Of a stretch of DNA of 45,423 nt, positions 7,606-16,061 are shown piece after piece. Source of the DNA: Deltaproteobacteria bacterium. Lineage in GTDB: Bacteria > Myxococcota > Myxococcia > Myxococcales > 40CM-4-68-19. How positions within the stretch are numbered: the first letter of the stretch is position 1; each line of letters begins with the position of its first letter. Under the pieces are notes generated by a model, which was given only the letters and a program-made list of their open reading frames with translations, did not search any database and had not been told where the DNA came from. The DNA is taken from contig VBKL01000050.1 of NCBI GenBank assembly GCA_005879805.1, positions 1-45,423 of the forward strand. The letters run 5' to 3'. The position numbers were made by a program, and so were the translations under genes.

Positions 7606-9901
7606 CATATCCCCAGCGCCGGCGAAGCGACCATTCCGTCCCCGCGATGCAGCAGAGCGCGACCAGGACGCCCCACTTGTCCCAGAGGGGCCGCGTCTTC
7701 CGCTGACCCACCTCGACGCGCTCCGGATCGTGGAAGGGCAAGGAATCGAGTCGGTCGCCGAGGTCGATGAGCTTGCCGTGCGTCGCTTGCGCAATCGATT
7801 GGAGGATCTCCGGCCGTGGCGCGGGCCGGGAAAGCTCGGCTCCGGCGGGGGCGACGACGAACGCCTCCTCCGCCTGGCCGATCTCGCCGCCGTCCGGCCT
7901 GCGCGCCGTGACCACCGCCTTGTAGGCGCCGGGCGAAAGCTGCGGGAGCACGAGCCGCGCGGTGCCGTCCTGTCCGGCAACCGCCGTCCCGGCAGGACGC
8001 TGGACCGGATCGTCCGCCGAGGAGAGCGTGGCCCGCAGCTGCGCCCCGCCAGCCGCTCCGTAGTCGCTACCGCGGACGTGCGCGTCGAGGGCGGGGGGAT
8101 CGCCGCCCGGCTCGTAGGTGGTCCGCTCGGCGGTGAGCCGCATCGGCGTGAGCGCGGGATCGCGCACGAGCCAGCGGATGGCGGAGTGCCAGAACGTCTC
8201 GTACGCGCGAGGACCCTGCTCCTGGCCCGCGGCGACGAAGCTCCAGTACCAGGAAGCGTCGGTGGTGAGGGCGAGCGTGCGGCCCCGGCCAGCCTCGCCG
8301 ACGACGAGGATCGGGCGTCCGTCCTGCGCGGTGAGGAGCGCCTGCGCGCCGTCGCGCACCGCCCCGAGCGTGTTGAGGCCGGGGAGCCTGGGCAGCCGGC
8401 TCCAGGCAGTTTCGTTCGCGGCCGCCCCTGATACCAGCTCGGTGACGGGATGCCGCTTGCCGGCGTCGGTCAGGTGCGCCTGAGCGGGGGTCTCGTCGAC
8501 GGAGGGAGCGGTGGGCGGAAGGAGCTGCGCCGGAAGGACGTCGGCGATGGCCGTCCCGTCGAAGTCGCTCGCGCTGAAGGCTTGATCGCCGCCGACCACC
8601 GCGAGCGCGCCGCCATCGCGGACGTACTCGCCGATGCCGTCGAGGTACTGCTGCAGGTGGTACCAGGGGCGGTTGCCGAAGTCCTGGAAGATGACCAGGT
8701 CGAAGGTCTTCAGCTGTTCCTGGAAGATCTCCTGCGTGGGGAAGGGAATGAGCGACAGCTCGTCCTGCGAGGAGCGGGTATCGTCGCCCGGGGTGCGGAG
8801 GATGAAGAAGCTGATCAGGTCGACGTTGGGATCGCGCTTGAGGAGCTGGCGCAAGAAGCGCACGTCCCAGCTCGGCCGGCCCACCACCAGCACCACCCGC
8901 ACGCGGTCGCGGATCACTTTGAGCACGAACGAACGGGAGTTGTTCTGCGCCAGCGCCTCGCCCTCGTAGACCGGGGCGGCGACCTGGAAGGCGAACTTCC
9001 CGGTGCGATCGGGGATGAAGGAGAGCTTGGCCTGCACGCGCTCGGTGCCGCTGCCCACCCGCACGGTCTTCTGCGCCACGATCTGTCCTTCGCGGCGCAC
9101 CACGAGCGGGACATCGGTCGAGGGGAAGCCTCGCGCGGTGACCGTGACGTCGATTACCACCTGTGTGCGGACGAAGGCGAAATCGTCCACCACCACCTTC
9201 TCGATGGCGAGGTCCTTCACGGCTTGCGCGCCGATGGGGAGGGCGAACACCGGAGCGCGGAGCTTGTCCAGCTCGGAGGCGGCGGCGCCGGTCATGCCTT
9301 CGGACAGCTCGGCGTTGTCCGCTCCGTCAGAAGCGACGATGACTCCCGCGAGAGGCCGTCCCCCGGTTCCCGCCGAGGAGGCCGCGGTCAGCGCGCCGAC
9401 CAGGTCGGTCGAGGGGCCCTGGGCGAGGAGATCTCCGGCGGCGCGCAAATCCGGCGCCGAGGCGAGCTTCTGCGGATCCTGCGGAGCAAGCTCCTTGTCG
9501 AAGCCGTAGACGTCGACCTGGAACCGCGAGGTGAGCGCCGACAGTTCGCCGAGGTGCGACTTGAGCCAGCGCAGCATCTCCTCGGCCCGCGTGGTGCCCT
9601 CGGTCGAAGCGGGAAAGCGCATCGAGCGGGAGGTATCGAGGAGCAAGGCGACGCGCGCGCGGACGCGGGTCTCGGCGCGCAGCTCGATGCCCGGCTCGAG
9701 CAGCAGCGCGAGGAGGAGCGCCCCGGCGAGGACGCGGAGACCGATGAGGATCGAGCGGCGGAGCCGGCTCGGCTCGCTCCGGATGCCGCGGAAGCTGAGC
9801 CAGACGGCGGCTGCGATCCCGAGGGCCGCGAGGGCGAGCGCCCATCCCGGGAGGGTGGAGAGAGAGGTGATGCGCCAGGCGTTGTAGTCGACCTGCGGCA
9901 T
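7601..9901 (-). CDS. Membrane VWA-domain protein with glutamine amidotransferase-like fold
   Basis: A 766-residue membrane protein. Two N-terminal membrane helices (about 17-38 and 50-70) precede a VWA domain with an intact MIDAS start LLLDTSRSM (Asp89, Ser91, Ser93) and a downstream VIVASDGADN. Residues around 360-560 resemble the class I glutamine amidotransferase-like domain of BatA-related proteins (VVLVVGRPSWDVRFL, FQDFGNRPW, GGALAVVGGDQAF), with no obvious catalytic Cys. A final hydrophobic helix lies near the C-terminus (WGVLVALCCIAGTEW). The ATG shares a base with the stop of the DUF4159 gene (TGATG), so translation is coupled. Relatives usually sit with MoxR ATPase and DUF58 genes; neither is present here. 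The role is probably in an envelope assembly or chaperone complex, which is inference. Confidence 0.85.
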   Translation of the reverse strand: MPQVDYNAWRITSLSTLPGWALALAALGIAAAVWLSFRGIRSEPSRLRRSILIGLRVLAGALLLALLLEPGIELRAETRVRARVALLLDTSRSMRFPASTEGTTRAEEMLRWLKSHLGELSALTSRFQVDVYGFDKELAPQDPQKLASAPDLRAAGDLLAQGPSTDLVGALTAASSAGTGGRPLAGVIVASDGADNAELSEGMTGAAASELDKLRAPVFALPIGAQAVKDLAIEKVVVDDFAFVRTQVVIDVTVTARGFPSTDVPLVVRREGQIVAQKTVRVGSGTERVQAKLSFIPDRTGKFAFQVAAPVYEGEALAQNNSRSFVLKVIRDRVRVVLVVGRPSWDVRFLRQLLKRDPNVDLISFFILRTPGDDTRSSQDELSLIPFPTQEIFQEQLKTFDLVIFQDFGNRPWYHLQQYLDGIGEYVRDGGALAVVGGDQAFSASDFDGTAIADVLPAQLLPPTAPSVDETPAQAHLTDAGKRHPVTELVSGAAANETAWSRLPRLPGLNTLGAVRDGAQALLTAQDGRPILVVGEAGRGRTLALTTDASWYWSFVAAGQEQGPRAYETFWHSAIRWLVRDPALTPMRLTAERTTYEPGGDPPALDAHVRGSDYGAAGGAQLRATLSSADDPVQRPAGTAVAGQDGTARLVLPQLSPGAYKAVVTARRPDGGEIGQAEEAFVVAPAGAELSRPAPRPEILQSIAQATHGKLIDLGDRLDSLPFHDPERVEVGQRKTRPLWDKWGVLVALCCIAGTEWSLRRRWGYA

Positions 9902-10656
9902 CAGATCCGCCTGCGCTTCATGATGAAGGGGATGTGGACCTGGTCCTCTTTGTAATCGAGGCACAGCGCGTACATGGCGAGGTTCACGCCGAGGCGGACG
10001 GCCTTCTCGCGCTGCCCTTCTCCGCCCGGGACCACCTCCATCTCCCAGGTACCCAGCGAATCGCGAGCGAGCGCTCCGAGCAGGTCGTTCGGCGAGTAGA
10101 GGACCGCCAGGCGGCCTCCGATGTCGATGCCTTCGACGTCGGGCCGCGCGACGCTGCGGCCGGTCGGTCCGTCGAGGAGGTAGAACGATTTGTAGAGGAC
10201 GTGATCGCGGGGCACGCGCTGGAGCTTCGCGGCGGGCAGCACCTTCGCGAGGATTTCCCGGGCGGACCGCTCGAAGGACCCGCCGCTCTGGGCGCTGGCA
10301 TCGTCGACGAGGAGGAAGCCTCCGTAGCTCAGGTACCGGCGCAGCGACGCCACCTCGGCGTCCGCCAGGGCGGGTATCGCCGCGTCCGACGAGAGCACCG
10401 CGAAGGGATGGCGGAACAGCTCCGGGTCGCTCGGCGCGAGGACCTTCACGGCGGGCGAGGTCTCGATGCTGGTCCGCTTCGCGACTTCCCAGGCGAGCCG
10501 CGGAAGGCCGTCGGGATGGGGATCCCACCGTCCCGCGTGACGCAGCTGGGCAAAGACCAGCCGGGACGCCTCGCCGAAGGCGAAACCCCGCAGCGGCCAG
10601 GCCAGTGCCGAGGCAAAGGCGGCGCGGAGCAGGCTGCGGCGGGACCAATGCTGCAT
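9901..10656 (-). CDS. DUF4159 family exported protein
   Basis: A 251-residue protein from the ATG at 10656. Its start, MQHWSRRSLLRAAFASALAW, contains SRRSLLR followed by a hydrophobic stretch and AFG, resembling a twin-arginine signal peptide; a start 10 codons upstream would put residues before it. The rest matches DUF4159: FAQLRHAGRWDPHPDG, LAWEVAKRTSIE, LRRYLSYGGFLLVDD, LYKSFYLLDG and LAVLYSPNDLLG. DUF4159 proteins resemble glutamine amidotransferase folds and are commonly followed by VWA/BatA-type membrane proteins, as here by a one-base overlap. Function is unknown. A tatA gene lies elsewhere in the window (38.5 kb). Confidence 0.85.
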   Translation of the reverse strand: MQHWSRRSLLRAAFASALAWPLRGFAFGEASRLVFAQLRHAGRWDPHPDGLPRLAWEVAKRTSIETSPAVKVLAPSDPELFRHPFAVLSSDAAIPALADAEVASLRRYLSYGGFLLVDDASAQSGGSFERSAREILAKVLPAAKLQRVPRDHVLYKSFYLLDGPTGRSVARPDVEGIDIGGRLAVLYSPNDLLGALARDSLGTWEMEVVPGGEGQREKAVRLGVNLAMYALCLDYKEDQVHIPFIMKRRRI

Positions 10657-10788
10657 CCGGTCGAGGCTAGCGCAGATCGGGTCCACGATCCTCTGGAACT
10701 GTCCGACGCTGACAACCTTCCCCTACTCGCGGCTCCTTGCCGCATGGCCTCGACGGGCTTGCCGGGCCGGGGTACCGTTGACCCGCCA

Positions 10789-11166
10789 ATGGCCCAGAAC
10801 ACAGCTTCCGTCACCGCGAGCCGGAATACCGTTCCCGGCACCGCGAACGAAGAGCCCGTCGCCCCGCCCCTTTTCACCGGCGCCCCGCGCCGCGAGTACA
10901 CCCCCGACGCCAAGCGGATGAAGGAGCCGCTCGCGACGCCGGAGTGCGCCCGCGCCCGCGCCCTCTTCGACGAGGGCAACTTCGCCGGCGCCCGGGCGGA
11001 GGCGAAACGGGTCCGCCGCTCGAAGGAGGCGTCCACGGAGGCGCGGATGGAAGCCGGCGATCTGCTCGACCGCACGGCGATCGATCAGGGACCGCTGGCG
11101 GCGGCGATGGGGTTCCTCATCCTGCTCGGGCTGCTCCTCATGTTCGTCGCGACGAACAACAAGTAA
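10789..11166 (+). CDS. Small C-terminally anchored membrane protein
   Basis: A 125-residue protein starting at ATG 10789. Residues 1-45 are polar and Pro-rich (probably disordered), 50-90 form a charged helical pair (CARARALFDEGNFAGARAEA, resembling a TPR half-repeat), and 100-120 form one hydrophobic helix (LAAAMGFLILLGLLLMFVA) followed by TNNK. This predicts a tail-anchored inner-membrane protein with a cytoplasmic domain. No family was recognised. It is divergent from the DUF4159-VWA operon across a 132-base gap. Confidence 0.72.
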   Translation: MAQNTASVTASRNTVPGTANEEPVAPPLFTGAPRREYTPDAKRMKEPLATPECARARALFDEGNFAGARAEAKRVRRSKEASTEARMEAGDLLDRTAIDQGPLAAAMGFLILLGLLLMFVATNNK

Positions 11167-11219
11167 TCCACCACTCACTCGAGTTGAGCGCTGTACCTTC
11201 GATGTGAAGCTCCCCGAGG

Positions 11220-12053
11220 CTAAGGCGCTTCGATCTTGAGGTTGTCGAAGTACGTATCGTTCTGCCAGCTGGAGAACCCGAATCGATCGTGGCTCTCGGG
11301 CCGGAACGGCGCGGGATCGTCCAATTCCAGCACCAGCTTCCCGTCCATCTCCCAGCGCACGAGCCGTCCCTTGCGGGTGATCACCATGTGGTACGTCCGG
11401 GCGCGCTCGACGCGCAGATCGGTCCGCGTCACCGTGAGAGGAGTCCCCTCGTCGTAGTAGGTCCCCGCCTCGAGGCGCGTGAGGTCGCGGCGAGCGGACC
11501 ATGCGGCGATGGGCTCGCGCACCGCCTCGACCATCCGATCGATGCCCTGGACCGTGCGCGGTGGCGGTCGCGCGGCCGACGCCAGCGCCTTGCGGAGATC
11601 CTCCTGGGTGGGCGCGTGTTCGTCGAGCTTCGCAATCTTCGTCTCGCGATTGTGCCAGCCTCCGAAGATGAAGACGTATCCGGTGGCGTGGTTGCGGCCG
11701 TCGCCGAACGCCTCGAATTTCAGGTCGCCATCCGCACCTTCGCTGCGCGCGTCGAACTCGATGCGCGTGTCGGGCGGCAGGCGCAGGAGCAGCCAGAGCG
11801 GGTTGTTGCCGACCCCGGGCGAATAGACCTGGCCGGAGGCGATGCGCCACTGGCCGCCATTCGACCAGTAATTCTCCCCGAGGGAGGCGCGCTCGAACTC
11901 GTCGTGGAAGGGCGCCGCGGCCTTCACGGGCGCGGGACCGCGCAAGAGGAGGTGCAAGAAGGGAAGGTGCACGGCGAAGAGCACCGCGGCGAGCGAGAGG
12001 AGGATGCGCGGCCGCGAGAGCGGATGTCCTCGCAAGGAGAGGACGGTGGTCAC
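11220..12053 (-). CDS. Membrane-anchored ConA-like lectin/glucanase-fold protein
   Basis: A 277-residue protein starting with GTG at 12053, whose GTGA overlaps the stop of the sigma factor gene. One N-terminal membrane helix (about 15-38) is followed by a beta-rich domain with DEFERASLGENYWSNGGQWRI, GVGNNPLWLLLRLP, a helical insert (residues about 150-190) and a C-terminal VRWEMDGKLVLELDD...FGFSSWQNDTYFDNLKIE. This is the ConA-like jelly-roll seen in laminin-G/DUF1080-type sugar-binding modules. No glycosidase catalytic ExDxxE is evident, so ligand binding rather than hydrolysis is more likely. The domain should face the periplasm. Coupling to a sigma factor is unusual and may be regulatory. 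Confidence 0.75.
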   Translation of the reverse strand: MTTVLSLRGHPLSRPRILLSLAAVLFAVHLPFLHLLLRGPAPVKAAAPFHDEFERASLGENYWSNGGQWRIASGQVYSPGVGNNPLWLLLRLPPDTRIEFDARSEGADGDLKFEAFGDGRNHATGYVFIFGGWHNRETKIAKLDEHAPTQEDLRKALASAARPPPRTVQGIDRMVEAVREPIAAWSARRDLTRLEAGTYYDEGTPLTVTRTDLRVERARTYHMVITRKGRLVRWEMDGKLVLELDDPAPFRPESHDRFGFSSWQNDTYFDNLKIEAP

Positions 12054-13189
12054 CCGTCCTCCGGCGGATTCACCGACAGCTCGGCGAAATCGGGCAGCTC
12101 CTTGCGCAGGTGTTGCCGCAACCGATCGGTGAGCCTCGCCTCGAGCTGGCGGGCGCGCTCGCGGGTGAAGCCGAACTTATCGCCCACCTGCTGCAGGGTC
12201 TTCGGCTCGCCCTCGTGCACGCCGAGGCGATGCTCGAAGAGGTAGATCTCCTTGGGATCGGTGAGGGTCTTCCCGAACTCGGCGAGCTTCTCCTTGAAGA
12301 TGCGCCTGAGCTCCTCGTCGGCGAGCTGCTCCTCGGCGGGCTTCGACGATTCGGCCAGCCGGTCGGCGTAGGTCTGGCGGTTCTCGTCCCCGCCCGCGAC
12401 CGGCGAGTCGAGCGAGAACTCGTCGTTGGAGAGGCGCTGATCCATCTCCTGGACGTCCTGCTCCGAGACGTCGAGCCGCTCGGCGAGGAGCCTCGGCGCC
12501 GCGTCGAACCCTTGCTGGAGCAGCTTCTCCTGCTCCTTGCGCAGGTTGAAGAACAGCTTCCGCTGCGCCTGGGTGGTCCCGAGCTTGACCATCCGCCAGT
12601 TGTCCATCAGGTAGCGGAGGATGTACGCGCGGATCCACCAGGCCGCGTACGAGGAGAGCTTCACGCCACGGTTGGGATCGTACTTGCGCACGGCATGCAT
12701 GAGGCCGACGTTGCCCTCCTGCACGAGGTCGAGGAGGTTGAAGGCTGCCCGGCGGTACTCGTGGGCGATCTTCACCACCAGGCGCAGGTTCGCGGTGACG
12801 AGCCGGTAGGCGAGACGCGGGTCCTGGGTCTTCTGGAACTCGGTGGCGAGACGATGCTCCTCCTCGCGGGTGAGGAGCGGATGCCGCGCTACCTCCGACA
12901 TGTAGCGCTGGAGCGCGTCGGCGCGGGAGAGATCGCGCTCGACGGGGACGGGGAGCTTGGTCTCCGCACCGTCGCCCGCCTCTTCCTCCACTTCTTCTTC
13001 GGGCTCCGGGGGAAGGATTTCCGGCTCGGCGGCGAGGACCTCGGGCTCGAGCGCGGGTTCCGCCTCGGCCTGGGTGGCTTCCGCCTCGGCCGGCGCAGCT
13101 TTCGCCTCGCCCTTCTTGCGCGGCGGCTTCTTCGCGCTAGGTGCATCGGCGCTCTTCCGCTTGCCCGGCTGTCGACGTTGCGTGGCCAT
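12050..13189 (-). CDS. rpoH: RpoH-like (sigma-32 type) RNA polymerase sigma factor with acidic N-terminal extension
   Basis: A 379-residue sigma-70 family protein. Region 1.2/2 begins near residue 88 (SRADALQRYMSEV) and continues with LVTANLRLVVKIAHEYRR, NLLDLVQEGNVGLMHAVRKYDP and the -10-recognition helix SSYAAWWIRAYILRYL. NWRMVKLGTTQAQRKLFFNLR (about 197-217) contains the RpoH box. Region 4 ends in LQQVGDKFGFTRERARQLEARL, a -35-recognition helix-turn-helix. This is longer than E. coli RpoH (about 284 residues) because of an N-terminal tail of about 86 residues: Lys/Pro-rich for the first 30, then Ala/Glu/Pro-rich. Myxobacteria carry several RpoH-like paralogues, so the symbol means the family only. 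Confidence 0.92.
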   Translation of the reverse strand: MATQRRQPGKRKSADAPSAKKPPRKKGEAKAAPAEAEATQAEAEPALEPEVLAAEPEILPPEPEEEVEEEAGDGAETKLPVPVERDLSRADALQRYMSEVARHPLLTREEEHRLATEFQKTQDPRLAYRLVTANLRLVVKIAHEYRRAAFNLLDLVQEGNVGLMHAVRKYDPNRGVKLSSYAAWWIRAYILRYLMDNWRMVKLGTTQAQRKLFFNLRKEQEKLLQQGFDAAPRLLAERLDVSEQDVQEMDQRLSNDEFSLDSPVAGGDENRQTYADRLAESSKPAEEQLADEELRRIFKEKLAEFGKTLTDPKEIYLFEHRLGVHEGEPKTLQQVGDKFGFTRERARQLEARLTDRLRQHLRKELPDFAELSVNPPEDG

Positions 13190-13265
13190 GCGGTCGCCGG
13201 AGGTTCTATCCCGGAGCCTACCCCGGTGCTATACAGGCACACTTTTCGGAGGAGCGGGCTCGCCT

Positions 13266-13298
13266 GCGACGGGCGAAGGCCGCAGGCCGGAGCATTCG
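13266..13298 (+). repeat. 33-base dispersed repeat, copy 1 (intergenic)
   Basis: This segment, centred on GGCCGCAGGCCGGAGCAT, recurs at 16385-16417 with 31 of 33 bases identical. It lies 26 bases upstream of the helicase start codon, in the gap between the divergent sigma factor and helicase genes. Confidence 0.65.
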
Positions 13299-13323
13299 GA
13301 ATCCAACAAGCGCCCTCTCGCGA

Positions 13324-15138
13324 ATGAGCGATTACGTAAGCACCACCTCCTTCGCCGATCTGCCTCTGTCCGAGGAGCTGCGTCGCGGGATCGCCGACCG
13401 CGGATACGTGCAGCCGACCCCGGTGCAGGCGGCGGTAATCGGTCTCATCCTCGCCGGCCGCGACGTCATCTGTCGCAGCAAGACGGGGACGGGGAAGACC
13501 GCGGCGTTCGGAATCCCGCTCCTCGAGCGCATTCCCGGCGGCACGCGCAAGGCTTCCGCCCTCGTCCTCTGCAACACGCGCGAGCTGGCTCTGCAGGTGT
13601 CGGAAGAGCTGAAAGCGCTGGCGACGCACAAGAACATCGAGGTCATCGCCGTCTACGGCGGCGCGCCCATGGGAGTGCAGACCGATGCGCTGCGCGCGGG
13701 CGCGGAAGTGATCGTCGGCACTCCGGGGCGCGTCTACGATCACATCCGGCGCGGGTCCTTGAAGCTCGACGATACGCGCATCGCGGTCCTCGACGAAGCC
13801 GACGAGATGCTCTCGGCCGGTTTCTTCGAAGAGGTGACGCGCATCCTCGATCACCTGCCCCGCGACCGGCAGACCCTGCTCTTCTCGGCCACCGTACCGC
13901 CCGACATCGAGCACCTCGCGTCGAAGTACCTGCGCGACCCGGAGACGATCCTGCTCTCCGGCGACCAGTTCACCGTCGAGCACATCAAGAACGTCATCTA
14001 CGACGTCGTCGACCAGTACCCGAAGCCGCGCAACCTGCTCTACCTGCTCGAGCGCGAGGACCCCGACAGCGCCATCGTCTTTTGCAACACGCGCACCGAT
14101 ACCGAGCTCATCGCCAACGTGCTCAACCGCAACGGCCTCGATGCGGAGATGCTCAACGGCGATCTCCCGCAGAAGGAGCGCGAGCGGGTGATGGGAAAGG
14201 TGAAGCGCGGGGAATTGAAGTTCATGGTGGCGACCGACATCGCGGCGCGCGGTATCGACATCAGCGACCTGAGCCACGTCATCAACTACTCGTTGCCCGA
14301 GGACCCCGCCGTCTACCTGCACCGGGTGGGACGCACCGGGCGCATCGGGAAGAAGGGCACGGCGATCAGCCTCGTTTCCGGCGCGGAGATCGTCACCCTC
14401 TCGGCCCTGCAGAAGCGCTTCGGGATCGAGTTCGAGCAGCGCAGGCTCCCGACGCCGGAGGAGGCGAAGACGGCCTGGGTAGAGAAGCACGCCAAAGAGC
14501 TTCGCGAGGCGATGACCGGTGGAATGGCGTACGACGCCTTCCTCTCCCTCGCCGTCGATCTGTCGACCCGCGACGACGGCAGGGGGCTTCTCGCCTACGC
14601 CCTCAAGTACTTCTTCACCCACCACCGCATGGAGAAGGCGCAGGCGAGGGCGGCCGGGGAGAAGCTCCTCGAGAGCCACAAGGTGGAGCAGGTCCATCGC
14701 GAGCAGAAGAAGGCGCGGGGCGAGCACGACCGGACGCGCCGCAAGCCGCGGCTCGAGCGCAAGCAGGAGACCGCGGACGAGCGCGCCGAAGGCAGCGCAG
14801 TGCCGTCGGGCTCGGGCCTGGGCTCGGCGGCGGGCCCGATCGAGCCTGCCGCGGACACCCCTTCCGAGCGTGCCGAGGCCCCTGCTACGGCCCTGGATCG
14901 CGTGAAGCTCTTCGTCTCGCCCGGCGCGGAGGACGGCTGGGAGAAGGAGTCGTTCGCCTCCGCGCTGAGCGCGCTCGCCGGGCAGCCGCGGGAGAGCATC
15001 CTTGCGGTCGACCTGAAGCCCCGTTACGCGTACGTCCTCGTGCGCCCCGGAAGCGAACAGGCTTATCTCGCCGCCGCAGGGCGCACGCTCAAGGAGAAGC
15101 CGCTCACCGTCGAGATTGCGCGGCCCCGCAAGCGATGA
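13324..15138 (+). CDS. DEAD-box ATP-dependent RNA helicase (DeaD/CsdA-like)
   Basis: A 604-residue helicase. Motifs in order: Q motif near 28-36 (VQPTPVQ, Gln35), motif I SKTGTGKT (52-59; the usual first residue is Ala), motif Ia CNTREL (usually PTREL), motif Ib TPGR, motif II DEAD (157-160) and motif III SAT (188-190). A helicase C domain follows, with VFCNTRTDTE, ATDIAARGID and HRVGRTGRIG. The C-terminal 180 residues contain a basic, probably disordered linker and then KLFVSPGAEDG...LKPRYAYVLVRPG, resembling the DbpA/CsdA RNA-recognition domain. The family unwinds rRNA and mRNA during ribosome assembly and cold adaptation. ATG 13324 starts the Q-motif region. The stop overlaps the next ATG (ATGA). 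Confidence 0.93.
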   Translation: MSDYVSTTSFADLPLSEELRRGIADRGYVQPTPVQAAVIGLILAGRDVICRSKTGTGKTAAFGIPLLERIPGGTRKASALVLCNTRELALQVSEELKALATHKNIEVIAVYGGAPMGVQTDALRAGAEVIVGTPGRVYDHIRRGSLKLDDTRIAVLDEADEMLSAGFFEEVTRILDHLPRDRQTLLFSATVPPDIEHLASKYLRDPETILLSGDQFTVEHIKNVIYDVVDQYPKPRNLLYLLEREDPDSAIVFCNTRTDTELIANVLNRNGLDAEMLNGDLPQKERERVMGKVKRGELKFMVATDIAARGIDISDLSHVINYSLPEDPAVYLHRVGRTGRIGKKGTAISLVSGAEIVTLSALQKRFGIEFEQRRLPTPEEAKTAWVEKHAKELREAMTGGMAYDAFLSLAVDLSTRDDGRGLLAYALKYFFTHHRMEKAQARAAGEKLLESHKVEQVHREQKKARGEHDRTRRKPRLERKQETADERAEGSAVPSGSGLGSAAGPIEPAADTPSERAEAPATALDRVKLFVSPGAEDGWEKESFASALSALAGQPRESILAVDLKPRYAYVLVRPGSEQAYLAAAGRTLKEKPLTVEIARPRKR

Positions 15139-16061
15139 CCCAAGCAGCAATCCTTTGCCGGGGCCTCGTCAAGACCTACGACGAGGTCACTGCGGTCGAC
15201 GGCCTCGACCTCGAGGTGCGGGCCGGCGAGTGCTTCGGGCTTCTGGGCCCGAATGGCGCCGGCAAGACGACCACGGTGGAAATCCTCGAAGGCCTGAACG
15301 CGCCCACTGCCGGTCAGGTCGAGGTGCTCGGCATGCGCTGGGACCGCGACGAGCATGCGCTCCGCCAGCGCATCGGCGTTTCGCTGCAGGAAACGCATCT
15401 GCCGGACAAGCTCACGGTCGAGGAAGTGGCGCTCCTCTTCCGCAGCTTCTTTTCGCGCGGCCGGGACGTGTCCGAGGTCCTCGACATGGTCGGCCTGCGC
15501 GAGAAGAAGAAGAGCTGGGTGGAGAAGCTCTCGGGGGGCCAGAAGCAACGGCTCGCGGTCGGCTGCGCGCTCGTCTCCGATCCGGATCTGTTGTTCCTCG
15601 ACGAGCCGACCACGGGGCTCGATCCGCAGTCGCGCCGCCAGCTCTGGGATGTCGTGCAGGGATTCAAGGCGCAAGGCCGGACGGTGCTCCTCACCACCCA
15701 CTACATGGACGAGGCGGAGCGGCTCTGCGACCGCGTGGCGGTGATCGATCGCGGCAAGGTGATCGCGCTCGGCACGCCGGCGGAGCTGGTTGCTTCCATC
15801 GGGGGACAGCAGGTCATCGAAGTCGGTTTCGAGAATGGCGTGGCGCTCGAGGACGGCGAGTTGCGAAACCTTCCCGGCGTTCGCCGCGTCTCGCGCGCTG
15901 GCGGTGGCGTGTCGCTGGCGGTGGATCGGTTGCACGAGACCTTGCCGGCGCTGCTCGGTCTCGCCCAGGAGCGGCGCGCGCAGCTCTCGCGCCTCGCCAC
16001 CCACCACGCCACGCTCGAGGACGTCTTCGTCACCCTGACCGGCAGGCAATTGCGCGAATGA
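15135..16061 (+). CDS. ABC transporter ATP-binding protein (ABC-2 type, multidrug/export)
   Basis: A 308-residue ATPase. Walker A GPNGAGKTT (38-46), Q-loop near SLQETHLP (84-90), signature LSGGQKQRL (132-140), Walker B LLFLDEPTT (152-160) and H-loop TTHYMDEAE. A C-terminal domain of about 90 residues ends with LATHHATLEDVFVTLTGRQLRE, the typical tail of CcmA/DrrA-like subunits that pair with ABC-2 permeases. It would power export of an unknown substrate with the downstream permease. It starts in an ATGA overlap with the helicase stop and ends in an ATGA overlap with the permease start, forming a tight three-gene unit. Confidence 0.93.
   Translation: MTQAAILCRGLVKTYDEVTAVDGLDLEVRAGECFGLLGPNGAGKTTTVEILEGLNAPTAGQVEVLGMRWDRDEHALRQRIGVSLQETHLPDKLTVEEVALLFRSFFSRGRDVSEVLDMVGLREKKKSWVEKLSGGQKQRLAVGCALVSDPDLLFLDEPTTGLDPQSRRQLWDVVQGFKAQGRTVLLTTHYMDEAERLCDRVAVIDRGKVIALGTPAELVASIGGQQVIEVGFENGVALEDGELRNLPGVRRVSRAGGGVSLAVDRLHETLPALLGLAQERRAQLSRLATHHATLEDVFVTLTGRQLRE

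Noticed and set aside
8450..9955. 501-codon open frame antisense to the VWA membrane protein
   Set aside because: Composition is that of complemented GC-rich codons; the opposite frame has a MIDAS motif, membrane helices and a coupled start.
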